Source of the DNA: Micromonospora terminaliae | GTDB taxonomy: Bacteria > Actinomycetota > Actinomycetes > Mycobacteriales > Micromonosporaceae | Assembly (NCBI RefSeq): GCF_009671205.1 | Contig: NZ_CP045309.1 | Location: 1,612,001-1,676,000 of the forward strand | Reading direction: 5' to 3' | Length of the DNA: 64,000 nt | Shown here: positions 39,607 through 48,615 of the stretch, piece by piece | Layout of the letters: the number at the start of each line of letters is the position of its first letter | How positions within the stretch are numbered: position 1 is the first letter of the stretch | Translations under genes and position numbers: made by a program | The notes under the pieces: generated by a model | What the model was told of the DNA's origin: nothing | Databases searched by the model: none | What the model saw: the letters and a program-made list of their open reading frames with translations, nothing else

Positions 39607-42573
39607 ATGGAGGCTCTCTTCCGATTCGCACAGGTCCGGCAACCACTCAGGACGGACGCGCCCGAGGCGATCGACCTGAGTGCCGACACAGAGCTGCAAC
39701 GGCGGCTGGCCGAGGTCGCCGCCGAACCGGACTCCCTCGCCCGGATGAAACGCCTGGCGGCGGAGTTCGCGGCCGGTCCGCACTATGTGACCGGGGAGGA
39801 GACGACGGGCGTGGTCGGCGCGACCCGCCCCGTGAGCGAGGCGCTCGCCCGGTCGGAGCCGGATCTCGACCTCGCGGCTCTCCTGGGCCGCCCGGTCGCC
39901 GACTTCCTGGCGGACCCGCAGACCACGGCGGGAATCGCCGACATCAAGGACAGCATCCTGGTCATCAAGTTGCTGCCCGCCGAACACCGCCGCCCGATCG
40001 CCCGACTCGTCGACGTGCTGCGCGTCCACGGCTACCTCGCCTCCGGCGAGCAGCGCCTGTTACGCACCGTACGCCTGCCGGAGTGGTTCGGACGCGGGCC
40101 CCGGCCGGTGTCGCCGCCCGGCGACCCGGGCTCGATCAAGGACCGGCTGGCCGAGCTGGCGACCCGGCACGAGGCCGTCGACGCGGCCGTCACCGAACTC
40201 GCGGCCGTGCCCGCGACCGGCTTCCGGCGCACCCCGCAGCGGGAGTACCCGCAGGTGTTGCCGCCGGAGAACCTGCGACCGCAGGCGCTCTTCGAGCGTG
40301 ACCTGACGATCCGCCGAAAGGAACTCGAGCTGCCGCTGCGGCTGTCGGAGCTGCCGTCGCCGGCACCCGGCATCCCGGTGCAGCCCGGTGCCCAGATCGC
40401 GATCAGCGGACGGCCGGAGTTCCTGCCGATCACGGAGCAGGGCGGGGTGCGGCTCGACGCGACCGCCATCGACCGGCTCGGCCGCGGCACGCGGGAAACC
40501 CTCCGGAATCTCGGGATCGATCCGGCCGACCACCTGCCCGACGTCGTCTCCGCCCTGCTGCGGGAGCGACGTGCGCTGCACGAGTCGGCGCAGGGCCTGG
40601 TGCAGTCGCTCATGCCCCGCACCAGCTGGTGGCGACGCGGCAACGTCGTCGTCGCCCGCGCCAACGGCCTTCTCGCCGATATCCACTGCCGCACCCCGAG
40701 GGACCTCCTCGACCTCTTCGAGCAGGCAGGCAGCCCGCCCGATCCGGAGGCGGTCCCGCACACTCACGCCGACCTGGGGCCGGCCGGCGTCATGGACCTG
40801 TACGTCGTGCGCCAGCAGCTCAAGGGCTACGTACGTGACGAGATCGCGTACGTCGAGAACGTGCTGCGCAGCGAGTCGCGGGACCGGACCCGGCGCACCC
40901 GGACCGAGACGGAGAGCATCTTCGTCCAGGAGCGCGAGCGGGAGAGCGAGCAGAGCAGCTCCCTGACGACCACCGACCGCTTCGAGTTGCAGCGCGAGAC
41001 CCAGTCCCTGCTGCAGGAGCGCTCCGACGTCAAAGGGTCGCTCACGGTCTCCGGCAGCTACGGGCCGACCGTCGACTTCCAGGCCAGCGCCGACGCCGCG
41101 TGGACGCGGAACACGGAGGAGAGCGAGTCCTCGGCGAGCACCATGGCCCGCGAGGTGACCCAGACCGCCGCGGAGCGGACCGCCGAGCGCATCCTCACCC
41201 GGGAGACCCGCCGCACCACCACGGAGGTGGAGGAGACCGACCAGCACACGTTCGACAACACGCTCGGCACCGAGCACGTGGTCGGCGTGTACCAGTGGCT
41301 GACCAAGATCTACGAGGCGCAGGTCTACAACTACGGCCGGCGGACGCTGTACGACGTCATGGTGCCCGAGCCGGGCGCGCAGCTCATCGAGGCGTTCCGC
41401 CGCAGCCGGGCCGAGGTCGTCGAGATCGTCGAGCCGGTGCCGTTCTCGGTCCGCCCCGAGCAACTGCGGTCCGACACCTATCAGACCTTCGTCACGCTGT
41501 ACGGCGCCACCGGCATCAAGCCGCCGCCGCAGCCGTTCACCACCGAGGCGTACGACTTCCACACCGGTGGGGAGGAGTCGAGCCAGGAGTTCACGGACTC
41601 GACGAGGATCAAGGTGCCCGACGGGTACCGGGCGGTACAGGCATCGGTGGGCGTCGTCACCACCATCTGGGACGGCTGGAGCGTCGATGTGGTCGTGGGC
41701 CAGCGGGCGCACCGGTTCGGGGCGGGATCCCCGTGGGTGTGGATCACGGATCTGAACGGCGAGACCGGCAACGTCCCGTTCGCGTTGACCACCGACAAGG
41801 TCGGGCACATCGCGTGCGCCGTCGAGGTGACCTGCGCCGCGACAGACCACGCCATGAAGGTGTGGCAGCACGAGACCCATGCCCAGTTGGTGGAGGCCTA
41901 CCGCTCGCGGTTGTCCGAGTACGAGGCGAAGCTGGCCACGGCTGAGGCGACGGCGCCGCCGGTGATCGTGAGCCGGGAGGCGTACCGCAACCGGGCCACG
42001 ATGGTCGACGAGCTCAAGCGCATGTGCGTCACGCTCCTGACCGAACAGCACTTCGACCTGTTCGACGCCACGACGGCGGGCCCGGACGGGCTGCCCCGGA
42101 CCCGCTTCGACCAGGCCGGCCTGGAGGGCGCCTATGTGCGCTTCTTCGAGCAGGCCTTCGAATGGGAGAACATGTCCTGGGTGTGCTACCCGTACTTCTG
42201 GGGGCGGCGCTCGGTCTGGCTGGAGCGCCTCGACATCCGCGACGGCGACCTGGAGTTCGAGGACTTCCTCAAGGCGGGCTACGCGCGGCTCGTGCTGCCG
42301 GTCCGGCCCGGCTTCGAGTCCGCCGTGGACCACTTCCGCAAGACCGGCGACCCCTGGGAGGGCGGCCCGCTCCCGACCATCAGCGACGACACGTACCTGC
42401 CGATCGCGGACGAGATCGCGGAACGGCTCGGCATGCCCGGCACGGAGGTCCCCGCCGGTGAGCCTTGGGAGGTGCGGGTGCCCACGAGCCTCATGCACCT
42501 GCGCACGGCGGAGGGGTTGCCGCGCTGGACGAGGCAGCCGGACGGGCACTGGGTGCCCGACGAGGAGTCGTGA
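39607..42573 (+). CDS. Large protein with Glu/Ser/Thr-rich helical stalk, unknown function
   Basis: I do not recognise this 988-residue protein. It has no signal peptide. Residues 1 to about 420 are mixed alpha/beta. Residues 425-545 are strongly Arg/Glu/Thr-rich (TRTETESIFVQERERESEQ) and likely form long helices or a coiled coil. They are interrupted by an alternating stretch (GSLTVSGSYGPTVDFQASAD) that could form an amphipathic beta-hairpin. GVYQWLTKIYEAQVYNYGRR and YDVMVPEPGAQLIEAF follow; the C-terminal ~400 residues are globular, with a second helix near AYRSRLSEYEAKLATAEA. It is coupled by 1 nt to the downstream toxin-like gene, so they form one unit. A structural, delivery or pore-forming role is conceivable but unproven. 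Confidence 0.7.
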   Translation: MEALFRFAQVRQPLRTDAPEAIDLSADTELQRRLAEVAAEPDSLARMKRLAAEFAAGPHYVTGEETTGVVGATRPVSEALARSEPDLDLAALLGRPVADFLADPQTTAGIADIKDSILVIKLLPAEHRRPIARLVDVLRVHGYLASGEQRLLRTVRLPEWFGRGPRPVSPPGDPGSIKDRLAELATRHEAVDAAVTELAAVPATGFRRTPQREYPQVLPPENLRPQALFERDLTIRRKELELPLRLSELPSPAPGIPVQPGAQIAISGRPEFLPITEQGGVRLDATAIDRLGRGTRETLRNLGIDPADHLPDVVSALLRERRALHESAQGLVQSLMPRTSWWRRGNVVVARANGLLADIHCRTPRDLLDLFEQAGSPPDPEAVPHTHADLGPAGVMDLYVVRQQLKGYVRDEIAYVENVLRSESRDRTRRTRTETESIFVQERERESEQSSSLTTTDRFELQRETQSLLQERSDVKGSLTVSGSYGPTVDFQASADAAWTRNTEESESSASTMAREVTQTAAERTAERILTRETRRTTTEVEETDQHTFDNTLGTEHVVGVYQWLTKIYEAQVYNYGRRTLYDVMVPEPGAQLIEAFRRSRAEVVEIVEPVPFSVRPEQLRSDTYQTFVTLYGATGIKPPPQPFTTEAYDFHTGGEESSQEFTDSTRIKVPDGYRAVQASVGVVTTIWDGWSVDVVVGQRAHRFGAGSPWVWITDLNGETGNVPFALTTDKVGHIACAVEVTCAATDHAMKVWQHETHAQLVEAYRSRLSEYEAKLATAEATAPPVIVSREAYRNRATMVDELKRMCVTLLTEQHFDLFDATTAGPDGLPRTRFDQAGLEGAYVRFFEQAFEWENMSWVCYPYFWGRRSVWLERLDIRDGDLEFEDFLKAGYARLVLPVRPGFESAVDHFRKTGDPWEGGPLPTISDDTYLPIADEIAERLGMPGTEVPAGEPWEVRVPTSLMHLRTAEGLPRWTRQPDGHWVPDEES

Positions 42574-42574
42574 G

Positions 42575-44854
42575 GTGCTGCGCGACGGCGCCACCTACCC
42601 GTCGATGCCCTCGCTGGCCGGCGCACTGGCGTTCACCGGCCGGCTGATCCCGTCCGACAACCTCGCCCGCATCACCGTCACCGACAATTCGCTGAAGGTC
42701 TCCTGGACCTGGACCATCCGCCCGGGGCGGGCGAGCGCCAAGCGGTGGAAGGAACTGGGCATCCCGCCGGTCGTGTGGCACTGGATGCCGCCGTCCGGCG
42801 GCCCGGCGAAGGTGGCGTACCCCGAGTCCCCCGAGTTCCGGCGCCCGGTCCTGCTGCTGGCGCTGGCACGGGACGCCACGGTGGAGGTACGCCGGGACCG
42901 GCCGTCGTTCACCGTGTTCCGGGTCGAGCGGCCCCGGTCGCCGTTCTCCGCCGTCACCGCGTCACCCGGCCCCGCCTGCCAGTGCCACCCGTCGCACCAC
43001 CAGCGCCGGCCCATGTCCGACCTGCGCCACGCGGTCCTCGACCCGGACACCATGCGCTGTGACCTCACGCCGCAGGTCACGGTCTTCCGGAACCAGGACC
43101 CCCGGGTGACGCCGTTGTTCGACGATCCGCAGTCGATTCTCGCGGCCATGGGCACCCCGTACGTGCTCGTCTCGGGCAGCAAGGAGACCGTGTCGATCGA
43201 GGCGGACGACCTGGACAGGATCGCCGACCGGATGGCGGTGAGCCTCGGCTACGTCTCCAGGCAGATCCTTCCGCCCGGGCTGGTGATCGTGCCGCGGCCC
43301 ACCGGCGTGGTGATCCAGTCCTGGGAGGGCCGCTTCGAGGTGCAGGTCACGATCAAGGACCCGGACAAACCCGCGGCGTACGCCTACTCGGCTCGCTGCC
43401 AGGGCTCGGTCAGCCTCATCGTCATCCAGCACGACGACAACGTCACCGTGACCGCCCGGGCCGGGCCGAACGCCTTCGCGCGGTCGACGTTCATCTACTC
43501 CCTGAAGGTGCCGCACGAGCGGGTTCCGGGGCAGGGCGCGCACCTCGACCTCGACAGGAAGACCTACCACCAGCACGCCCTGCCCGACCGGACCGGGTTC
43601 CTCTCGGTGCTCCAGCTCATGATCGAGGTGCCACTGAGCTTCGTCCCCGTCATCGGTGACCTCTACGAGCTCGGTCAGCTCGCGTTCATGATGGCGACCG
43701 GTCGGGACTTCTGGGGCAACCAGGTCACCGCCAACGACATCGTCCTGTACGGCACTCTGGCGGCCGTGTCCGTCGGCGCGACGGCCTACGTCCGCCTGGG
43801 CAGAAGCGCAACGCGACTCAGCGAGGAACTCGCCCGCCTCGAAGGACTCACGGCCGACCTGCGCCGGATCCTGGCCGACGCCGACGGCCCGGCGCGCTCC
43901 CGTGCATTCCTCAAACGGCTCGAGAGCCTGCCGGAACGGCAGCAGGAAAAGCTCGTCAAGATGCTGGAGACCACGATCGCGAACCCGCGCGCCGCCCCGC
44001 GCCTCGCAAAGGCCGTTCAGGACGTCCTGCAGGAGACGAAGAAGGCCTCGAAGGAGGCTGAGGAGCTCCTCGACCTCGACGTGCGCGCGATGTTCACCGA
44101 GGACATGACGTCGTTCAGCAACTCGATGCTGCGCTGGGAGTACGACGAATACCTCGCCTGGGCCAGCCGCAACAGGAAGGACCCGAAGGCGCCGCTGGAC
44201 TGGTTGCTCGCCACGGAACGTCAGTGGGTCCGCGGCTACCTCACGGCGCACCTGGGCGACGACTACCGCGCCGTCATCAAGGCGGCGCACGGCAGGCTGC
44301 CGGGCCAGGTGACCCTCACGGCGGCGATGCTGCGCCACTACGACGACGTGGCCGGGATGGGCATCAACCAGTACAACAAGATGCAGAGCCGGGTCCGCAA
44401 GGTGTCCGGTTTCGGGTACCTGTTCGAGCTGGACCACATCATCGAACAGCGCTTCATCCGGCGGCTGCGCGAGTGGACCGAGGCCGTGCCGGAATACCTG
44501 GCCTTCCAGGCGTTCCTCGTGCCCAAGAACGCCGCCGTCGCCGCCGAGATGATCCGCGTCGACCCGACCTCCCACCTGATCCGCTACGTCCACCAGGCGA
44601 AGACGGACATGATGCGGGCCCTCATCCCGCACGGGTCCGAGAGCCTGTTCACCGCGCAACAGGTCGCGGACGCGACGCTGTTCACGCTGAAGTCGCTGGA
44701 CGCCCACACCTACCTCAAGACGATCGACGTGCTCGAGGAGGACTTCCGCTTCCTCGCCGAGGCCCTCGGCCAGAAGATGCCCCGGCTCCGGCCCTGGGAC
44801 GAACTCACCGAGGACCTCTTCACCGTGGCCAACGGCTGGCCGCAGGCCAGGTAG
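42575..44854 (+). CDS. Polymorphic-toxin-like protein with pre-toxin region and candidate nuclease domain
   Basis: This 759-residue protein has an N-terminal ~140-residue beta region and a beta-rich middle domain (about 145-340). A hydrophobic segment (about 345-400: VPLSFVPVIGDLYELGQLA, then MMATGRDFWGNQVTANDIV) closely resembles the pre-toxin TG region that precedes toxin domains. A charged helical region follows, then a C-terminal domain with ELDHIIEQRF (D620, H621) and AFLVPKNAAVAAEM, reminiscent of an HNH-type nuclease. The GTG at 42575 has GAGGAG 7 nt upstream, and only 1 nt separates it from the preceding gene. No immunity gene is obvious; a TetR gene on the other strand follows. The toxin call is inference from motifs. 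Confidence 0.6.
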   Translation: MLRDGATYPSMPSLAGALAFTGRLIPSDNLARITVTDNSLKVSWTWTIRPGRASAKRWKELGIPPVVWHWMPPSGGPAKVAYPESPEFRRPVLLLALARDATVEVRRDRPSFTVFRVERPRSPFSAVTASPGPACQCHPSHHQRRPMSDLRHAVLDPDTMRCDLTPQVTVFRNQDPRVTPLFDDPQSILAAMGTPYVLVSGSKETVSIEADDLDRIADRMAVSLGYVSRQILPPGLVIVPRPTGVVIQSWEGRFEVQVTIKDPDKPAAYAYSARCQGSVSLIVIQHDDNVTVTARAGPNAFARSTFIYSLKVPHERVPGQGAHLDLDRKTYHQHALPDRTGFLSVLQLMIEVPLSFVPVIGDLYELGQLAFMMATGRDFWGNQVTANDIVLYGTLAAVSVGATAYVRLGRSATRLSEELARLEGLTADLRRILADADGPARSRAFLKRLESLPERQQEKLVKMLETTIANPRAAPRLAKAVQDVLQETKKASKEAEELLDLDVRAMFTEDMTSFSNSMLRWEYDEYLAWASRNRKDPKAPLDWLLATERQWVRGYLTAHLGDDYRAVIKAAHGRLPGQVTLTAAMLRHYDDVAGMGINQYNKMQSRVRKVSGFGYLFELDHIIEQRFIRRLREWTEAVPEYLAFQAFLVPKNAAVAAEMIRVDPTSHLIRYVHQAKTDMMRALIPHGSESLFTAQQVADATLFTLKSLDAHTYLKTIDVLEEDFRFLAEALGQKMPRLRPWDELTEDLFTVANGWPQAR

Positions 44855-44867
44855 ACCGGGCGGCCGG

Positions 44868-45455
44868 TCAGTCCACGATGCTGGTCACCTGCTCCGCCAG
44901 CAGGTCGTCGACCAGCTCGGTGGCGGTCTTCGCCGCCGCGGCGGCGTCCGTCCGCCCGGCGCTGCCGTACAGGCCCTCCACGATGAGCCAGATCCGGTCG
45001 GCGAGCCGACCCGGGTCGGCCACGTCCAGCCGGGCCACCAGGGCGTCGATCTCCGCCCGGGTGTCCCGCAGGTAGTCCCGGGCCACCCGGCCGGGCTCGC
45101 CCGCGTCGCCGGGGAACTCGGCGAGGTAGAGGCGGAAGGCGCAGCCGCGGAAGTCCGGCGCGGTGGCGGTCGCGGCGATCTCCGCGACCAGCGCCCGAAG
45201 GCGCGTCGCCGGGTCGTCGGCCAGCCCCTCGGCCGCCGCGAGGCCGGCCCGCTCGCGCTCCCGCCGGCACCCCCGCAGGTACGCGGCGACCAGGTCGTCC
45301 TTGCTCGGGAAGTGGGTGTAGAGCAGATTCTTGCCGCAGCCGGCGGCGTCGATGACCTGGTTCATCCCGACGGCCCGGACGCCGTGCCGGTAGAACAGCT
45401 CGCCGGCGGCGCGCAGGATGCGTTCCCGGCTCCCCGGTGCGGCGGTGCGGGCCAT
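44868..45455 (-). CDS. TetR family transcriptional regulator
   Basis: This 195-residue regulator has its DNA-binding motif at about 30-58 (VGMNQVIDAAGCGKNLLYTHFPSKDDLVAAY) and a C-terminal domain of standard length (FRGCAFRLYLAEFP). The ATG at 45455 has GAAGGAGG upstream. It is divergent from a thiolase gene, with three GGACC/GGTCC palindromes in the 142-bp gap. The most likely role is to repress both genes until an acyl-CoA or related ligand is present. Confidence 0.88.
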   Translation of the reverse strand: MARTAAPGSRERILRAAGELFYRHGVRAVGMNQVIDAAGCGKNLLYTHFPSKDDLVAAYLRGCRRERERAGLAAAEGLADDPATRLRALVAEIAATATAPDFRGCAFRLYLAEFPGDAGEPGRVARDYLRDTRAEIDALVARLDVADPGRLADRIWLIVEGLYGSAGRTDAAAAAKTATELVDDLLAEQVTSIVD

Positions 45456-45489
45456 CGATCCTCCTTCGCGGTTGCTGTGGCGAGAATAA

Positions 45490-45571
45490 CGGACCGATCG
45501 GTCCGGCGGCGATTGACCGGGTGCGCGCCGGTGTCGCAGTATCGGACCACTCGGTCCGGACCGATCGGTCC
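45490..45571. promoter_or_regulatory. Three TetR-type operators between regulator and thiolase
   Basis: Perfect 14-bp palindromes GGACCGATCGGTCC lie at 45491-45504 and 45558-45571. A half-conserved GGACC-N4-GGTCC (45544-45557) abuts the second one. One site is nearer the regulator and the paired site nearer the thiolase, fitting separate control of both promoters. Confidence 0.78.
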
Positions 45572-45597
45572 GGCAAAGAATGTCGCAGGAGGCAGCG

Positions 45598-46791
45598 ATG
45601 CGCGACGCGGTCATCGTCGAGGCGGTACGCACCCCGGTGGGTCGGGCGAAGCGGGGCGGGGCGTACCTCGACGTCCACCCCGTGGACCTGCACGCGCACG
45701 CGCTGCGCAGCCTGGTCGCCCGGGTGCCCGGGCTGGACCCCGTGGAGATCGACGACGTGGTCGGCGGCGCCGTCGCCCAGGCCGGCGAGCAGAGCACCAA
45801 CACCACCCGGCTCGCCGCGCTCGCGGCCGGCTTCCCCGAATCGGTCCCCGGGGTGACCGTGGACCGGCAGTGCGGCAGCAGCCAGCAGGCGCTCAGCTTC
45901 GCCGCCCAGGGCCTGGTCGCCGGGGCGTACGACATCGTGGTGGCCTCGGGCGTCGAGTCGATGAGCCGGGTGCCGATCGGCAGTGCCGCCCTGGTCGACG
46001 GCGTCCGCGCCGACGTCGCCGGGCCCGCCGTCGCCGCGCGCTACCCGGGTGGGCTCGTGCCGCAGGGCGTCGCCGCCGAGCTGATCGCCCGCAAGTGGGG
46101 CCTGTCCCGCACCCGGCTCGACGAGTACGCCGCCATGAGCCACCAGCGGGCCGCCGAGGCGTGGCGGCAGGGGCGGTTCGCCGGGCAGGTGGCCCCGCTG
46201 CCGGGCATCGACCTCGCCATGGACGAGACCATCCGGCCCGGCACCACCGTGGAGCGCCTCGCCGCGCTGCCGCCGGCCTTCGCCGCCGAGCACTGGACCG
46301 CCCGCTTCGGCGAGCTGGACTGGAAGGTCACGGCGGGCAACTCCAGCCCGCTCAACGACGGCGCGGCGGCGCTGCTGCTCACCACGGGCGAGACCGCCCG
46401 CCGCCGCGGCTGGCGGCCCCGGGCGCGGATCCACACCGCCACCGCCGTCGGCGACGACCCGATCATGATGCTCACCGGCATCATCCCGGCCACCGCCAAG
46501 GTGCTCACCCGGGCCGGCCTCACCATCGGCGACATCGACGCGTTCGAGGTCAACGAGGCGTTCTCCTCGGTCGTGCTGGCCTGGCTGGACGAGACCGGCG
46601 CGGACCCGGCGAGGGTGAACGTCGACGGCGGCGCCATCGCCATCGGCCACCCGCTCGGGGCCAGCGGCGCCCGGCTCGCCACCACCCTGCTGCACGTGCT
46701 CGAACGCACCGGCGGCCGCTACGGCCTCCAGACCATGTGCGAGGCCGGCGGCACCGCCAACGCCACGATCATCGAACGCCTCGACAGCTGA
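45598..46791 (+). CDS. Thiolase (acetyl-CoA C-acyltransferase)
   Basis: This 397-residue thiolase starts MRDAVIVEAVRTPVGRAKRG. C92 in VDRQCGSSQQAL is the nucleophile, H351 in AIGHPLGASGAR the base, and C381 in TMCEAGGTANA the second Cys, though the usual CxGGG motif is altered here to CEAGG. It cleaves or forms beta-ketoacyl-CoA, in fatty acid breakdown or precursor supply. The ATG at 45598 has GCAGGAGG 6 nt upstream; an ATG 18 nt earlier is less well placed. It is controlled by the divergent TetR gene. No other beta-oxidation gene is adjacent. Confidence 0.9.
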   Translation: MRDAVIVEAVRTPVGRAKRGGAYLDVHPVDLHAHALRSLVARVPGLDPVEIDDVVGGAVAQAGEQSTNTTRLAALAAGFPESVPGVTVDRQCGSSQQALSFAAQGLVAGAYDIVVASGVESMSRVPIGSAALVDGVRADVAGPAVAARYPGGLVPQGVAAELIARKWGLSRTRLDEYAAMSHQRAAEAWRQGRFAGQVAPLPGIDLAMDETIRPGTTVERLAALPPAFAAEHWTARFGELDWKVTAGNSSPLNDGAAALLLTTGETARRRGWRPRARIHTATAVGDDPIMMLTGIIPATAKVLTRAGLTIGDIDAFEVNEAFSSVVLAWLDETGADPARVNVDGGAIAIGHPLGASGARLATTLLHVLERTGGRYGLQTMCEAGGTANATIIERLDS

Positions 46792-46810
46792 ACGGACGGG
46801 TGCGGGCGGG

Positions 46811-47239
46811 TCAGTCCGCGATGCCGGCGAACGCGACCACCTGCTCGGCCCGCAGCCGGACCAGCAGCTCGCCGGGCACGGCGTTGCGCCGGCCGTATTC
46901 GTCGGCGCGGTCGGCGCCCATGTAGCGGGCCGCGATCCGGGTCGACCACGGCAGCGACTCGACCGGGTCGTCGATGATCGTCACGGTGCCGCGCACGGTG
47001 ACGAACGCGTACGGCGGCTGCTCCTCGTCGACGGTCAGCGCCGCCCGCGGGTCGCGGACCAGGTTGCGCCCCTTCACGCTGCTGCTGCCCGTGTTGAAGA
47101 TCAGGTCGTCGCCGTCGAGCACGAACCACACGGGGACCACGTGCGGGGAGCCGTCGGCCCGCACCGTGGCCAGCTTCCCCGTCCGGGTGCCGGCGGTGAC
47201 GAAGGCCCGCCACTGGTCGTCGCTCATCCGCTGCGCCAT
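46811..47239 (-). CDS. PPOX-class F420-dependent-type flavin/deazaflavin protein
   Basis: This 142-residue split-barrel protein is of the pyridoxamine 5'-phosphate oxidase-like class. LATVRADGSPHVVPVWFVLDGDDLIFNTGSSSVKGRNLVRDPRAALTV is typical of the TIGR03618-type F420-dependent group. Such proteins reduce or bind varied substrates with F420 or flavin. The ATG at 47239 lies 6 nt after CAGAAT, a leaderless arrangement. It converges on the thiolase gene with 19 bp between stops. The substrate is unknown; F420 rather than FMN use is inferred from the actinobacterial group. Confidence 0.85.
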   Translation of the reverse strand: MAQRMSDDQWRAFVTAGTRTGKLATVRADGSPHVVPVWFVLDGDDLIFNTGSSSVKGRNLVRDPRAALTVDEEQPPYAFVTVRGTVTIIDDPVESLPWSTRIAARYMGADRADEYGRRNAVPGELLVRLRAEQVVAFAGIAD

Positions 47240-47381
47240 GCGGCCATTCTGACCCACCACCCCGACACGTCCGCCGGTGCCCGCTCCCAGCCAGTTCACA
47301 GCCGCGCGACCTGGCCGGCAGGCCCGGCCCGGCATAACCTCGGACCGGCCCGCCACCCGTCCCGACCTGGGGAGATCACAC

Positions 47382-48593
47382 GTGTCGTACCCGAGCACCG
47401 CTGGACCGGCCGGTCCGGTCCCGCCGCGCCGGCCCGCGCGGCGGCCCTGGCCGCGCTGGACGCGGTGGTGCGTGGCGGTCGGCACCACGCTGATGACCCT
47501 GAGCGGGGTGGCGCTGGGCGGCAGCGCCTGGCTGCTGCACGCGGCCACCGGCGAGGTCACCCAGCAGAACCTGCTCGGCGCCGCCGCCGCGCCCCCCGAG
47601 CAGCACCGGACGATCACCGGGGCGAAGAACATCCTGCTCGTCGGCGTGGACACCCGCCCGCACCAGGACCCGAGCCAGCTCACCCGCGCGGACTCGATCA
47701 TCCTGCTGCACGTTCCGGCCGACCACCGCCAGGCGTACCTGGTCTCGCTGCCCCGCGACTCGCTGGTCACCATCCCGGCGTACGACAACGGGGCGACGCC
47801 GTACCGCGGCGGGCAGAACAAGATCAATGCGGCCTTCGCGTTCGGCAGCCGGGGGCTGACCGGCCCCGCGGCGCTCTCGCACGGCTTCGAACTGCTGGCG
47901 CTGACCGTCCGCGACCTGACCGGCATCACCCCCGACGCCGGCGGGATCATCGACTTCCAGGGTTTCAAGCAGATCGTCCAGGTGCTCGGCCAGGTCTGCA
48001 TGTACGTCGACGAGACCACCACCTCGATCCACGTCGGGCACGACGCCGCCGGCAAGCCCGCCGCGCCGTACGCGATCAACCCGGACGGCACGGTGAACCA
48101 CCGCATCGCAGGCATCACCCCGAACGTCTACACGAAGGGTCAGCACTGCCTCGGTCCGGCGCAGGCGCTGGACTTCGTCCGGCAGCGGGACCTGCTGGCC
48201 AACCACGACTTCGACTACGGCCGGCAGCGCCACCAGCAGCAGTTCGTCAAGGCGGTGCTCGCACAGGTGGTCAGCAAGGGGCTGAACTCGCCGACGAAGC
48301 TGCCCGGGCTGCTGTCGGCGGTCGGCCGGACCATGACCGTGGACGACGGCGGCATCGCCCTCGCCGACTGGGCGTTCGCCATGCGTGGCGTCCGGCCCGA
48401 GGCGATCACCACGATCAAGACCAACGGCGGCACCTTCAACAGCCGTACCGTGCCGGGCGTCGGCAGCGCCGAGATCCTCAGCCCGACCAGCATGCAACTG
48501 CTCCACGCGGTACGCGACGACTCGGTGGACTCGTTCGTCGCCGCCCACCCCACCTGGGTGGCCGACTCCGGCCCGGCCCCCGCCGACCACTGA
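47382..48593 (+). CDS. LytR-CpsA-Psr (LCP) family cell wall glycopolymer ligase
   Basis: This 403-residue membrane-anchored enzyme has a basic Pro-rich N-terminus, one transmembrane helix (about 29-52) and an extracellular LCP domain. The domain has NILLVGVDTRP (83-93), TRADSIILLHV (101-111) and SLPRDSLV (122-129), with Arg/Asp residues that bind polyprenyl pyrophosphate. QALDFVRQRD is further downstream. It attaches teichoic acid, arabinogalactan or similar polymers to peptidoglycan. The GTG at 47382 has GGGGAG 7 nt upstream. It is divergent from the PPOX gene and apparently stands alone. Confidence 0.9.
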   Translation: MSYPSTAGPAGPVPPRRPARRPWPRWTRWCVAVGTTLMTLSGVALGGSAWLLHAATGEVTQQNLLGAAAAPPEQHRTITGAKNILLVGVDTRPHQDPSQLTRADSIILLHVPADHRQAYLVSLPRDSLVTIPAYDNGATPYRGGQNKINAAFAFGSRGLTGPAALSHGFELLALTVRDLTGITPDAGGIIDFQGFKQIVQVLGQVCMYVDETTTSIHVGHDAAGKPAAPYAINPDGTVNHRIAGITPNVYTKGQHCLGPAQALDFVRQRDLLANHDFDYGRQRHQQQFVKAVLAQVVSKGLNSPTKLPGLLSAVGRTMTVDDGGIALADWAFAMRGVRPEAITTIKTNGGTFNSRTVPGVGSAEILSPTSMQLLHAVRDDSVDSFVAAHPTWVADSGPAPADH

Positions 48594-48615
48594 CCCGGGG
48601 ACGGCCGGGAGGCAG

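Noticed and set aside
35114..46791. A polyketide or fatty-acid biosynthetic gene cluster
   Set aside because: MatB, the CoA-transferase and the thiolase are scattered with unrelated genes between them, and no ketosynthase or carrier protein is present.
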